NCBI RefSeq assembly: GCF_025751555.1
Contig: NZ_JAOWLB010000002.1
Location: forward strand, 248,001 to 312,000
Length of the DNA: 64,000 nt
From: Ruegeria aquimaris
Lineage (GTDB): Bacteria > Pseudomonadota > Alphaproteobacteria > Rhodobacterales > Rhodobacteraceae
Direction of reading: 5' to 3'
The notes under the pieces are model-generated. The model did no database searches, was not told where the DNA came from, and saw nothing but the letters and a program-made list of their open reading frames with translations. The stretch's first letter is position 1; every line of letters starts with the position of its first letter. Positions 63,529 to 64,000 of this stretch are shown piece by piece. The translations under genes and the position numbers were made by a program.

Positions 63529-64000
63529 TCAGCCGGTCGCGTCCCTTTCTCGTTTCCGGGCCAGCTTCGCGGCCAGGTTCGGGCCGATGCCCGGGCGCGA
63601 CCAGGGGCATTCGGCGATACAGATGGCGCAGCCGTGGGTCTGGTTGAAGAAGGGCAGGCATTTGTCGAAATCGACATACCATTTGCGGGCGCCGCGCACG
63701 GTCTGTTTGTCCGCGAACAGCGCCTCGGGCGGGCAGGCGTCCTGACAGATGCGGCAGTTCTGGCAAAAGCCGTCGATACCGTGATCCTGCGCCGGGGTCG
63801 GGGCAAAAGGTGCATCGGTCAGCACCGCCGACAGGCGGAACGAGGCGCCAAGATCGGGGTTGATGATGGACCCGTGCTTGCCCAACTCGCCAAAGCCGCA
63901 GGCGAGCGCCGGTGGGATCATCGCCAGAGCGCCGGTCATCGGGCCGGTCAGCGGCTCGGCCTGCCACCCCTGCTGGCGCAGCCATCCGGCGATGGTCTTG
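63529..64000 (-). CDS. 4Fe-4S double-cluster protein, reductive dehalogenase-like, N-terminus cut by the window edge
   Basis: 157 codons present; the frame is open through base 64000, so the start lies outside. Two 4Fe-4S cluster sets can be read: CQNCRICQDACPPEA and CAICIAECPW preceded by FDKCLP. The segment GELGKHGSIINPDLGASFRLSAVLT matches the reductive dehalogenase/QueG-like proteins. The substrate and cobalamin part are not visible. Confidence 0.8.
   Translation of the reverse strand, partial: KTIAGWLRQQGWQAEPLTGPMTGALAMIPPALACGFGELGKHGSIINPDLGASFRLSAVLTDAPFAPTPAQDHGIDGFCQNCRICQDACPPEALFADKQTVRGARKWYVDFDKCLPFFNQTHGCAICIAECPWSRPGIGPNLAAKLARKRERDATG

Noticed and set aside
1-64000. CRISPR array, prophage or integrative element
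   Set aside because: No regularly spaced repeats, integrase, transposase, or phage structural genes were seen anywhere in the window.

Overview
The window looks like a chromosomal segment of a marine-type alphaproteobacterium, most likely Rhodobacterales (Roseobacteraceae/Paracoccaceae). Signs are the high GC content, tightly packed operons with 4-bp ATGA/GTGA overlaps, an alphaproteobacterial LexA box (GTTC-N7-GTTC), an iron-rhodo-type TGA-N9-TCA operator, a Paracoccus-like cytochrome c550/c2, a DUF1285 protein and Rhodobacterales-style extragenic hairpins. I found no rRNA, tRNA, CRISPR array, prophage or intact transposon. Both ends cut through genes: a PLP decarboxylase at the left and an iron-sulfur protein at the right.

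Layout, left to right. (1) 1-2945: 3' part of an Orn/Lys/Arg decarboxylase with terminator, a gene-free stretch with a 17-bp direct repeat, and a small two-repeat protein under a promoter whose -10 is overlapped by a LexA box. (2) 2972-8913: iron-regulated cassette of imelysin, outer-membrane barrel, di-haem DUF1111 protein, second imelysin and Tat-exported DUF1513 beta-propeller, behind a palindromic iron operator. (3) 8920-16118: two-TM potassium channel, tRNA hydroxylation protein TrhO, YegD-like Hsp70, and the NAD salvage genes pncA and pncB with a membrane hybrid histidine kinase between them. (4) 16127-23910, minus strand: peptide-type ABC importer operon continuing into an in-frame GNAT-aldehyde dehydrogenase reading frame and an EamA exporter. 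(5) 24081-31484: panB-panC, glpK, a PhzS-like flavin monooxygenase, yaaA and recQ.

(6) 31766-34301: VOC protein and rsgA in an area with looser spacing, then a YggT protein. (7) 34430-42090: UMF1-type MFS, mepA, phytase-like esterase, queuosine-precursor transporter, a possible small structured transcript with a 12-codon ORF, arfB, an SDR, a P1 peptidase, cytochrome c2 and idi. (8) 42093-52471: soluble hybrid histidine kinase, divergent from an envelope operon of alpha-2-macroglobulin, glycolipid-binding-fold protein and PbpC. (9) 52493-59179, minus strand: moxR, DUF58, BatA/DUF4159 protein and a large membrane protein, all coupled by 4-bp overlaps. (10) 59233-64000: DUF1285 protein, PafA-like phosphatase, XRE-cupin regulator divergent from a BktB-like thiolase, and the partial 4Fe-4S protein.

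Most of the window is core metabolism and envelope maintenance. The least explained parts are the LexA-controlled two-repeat protein, the glycolipid-binding gene inside the macroglobulin-PbpC operon, the GNAT-ALDH in-frame junction with a strong internal ribosome binding site, and the small structured region at 38281-38504. All assignments come from reading the sequence and from remembered family motifs; no database search was run.
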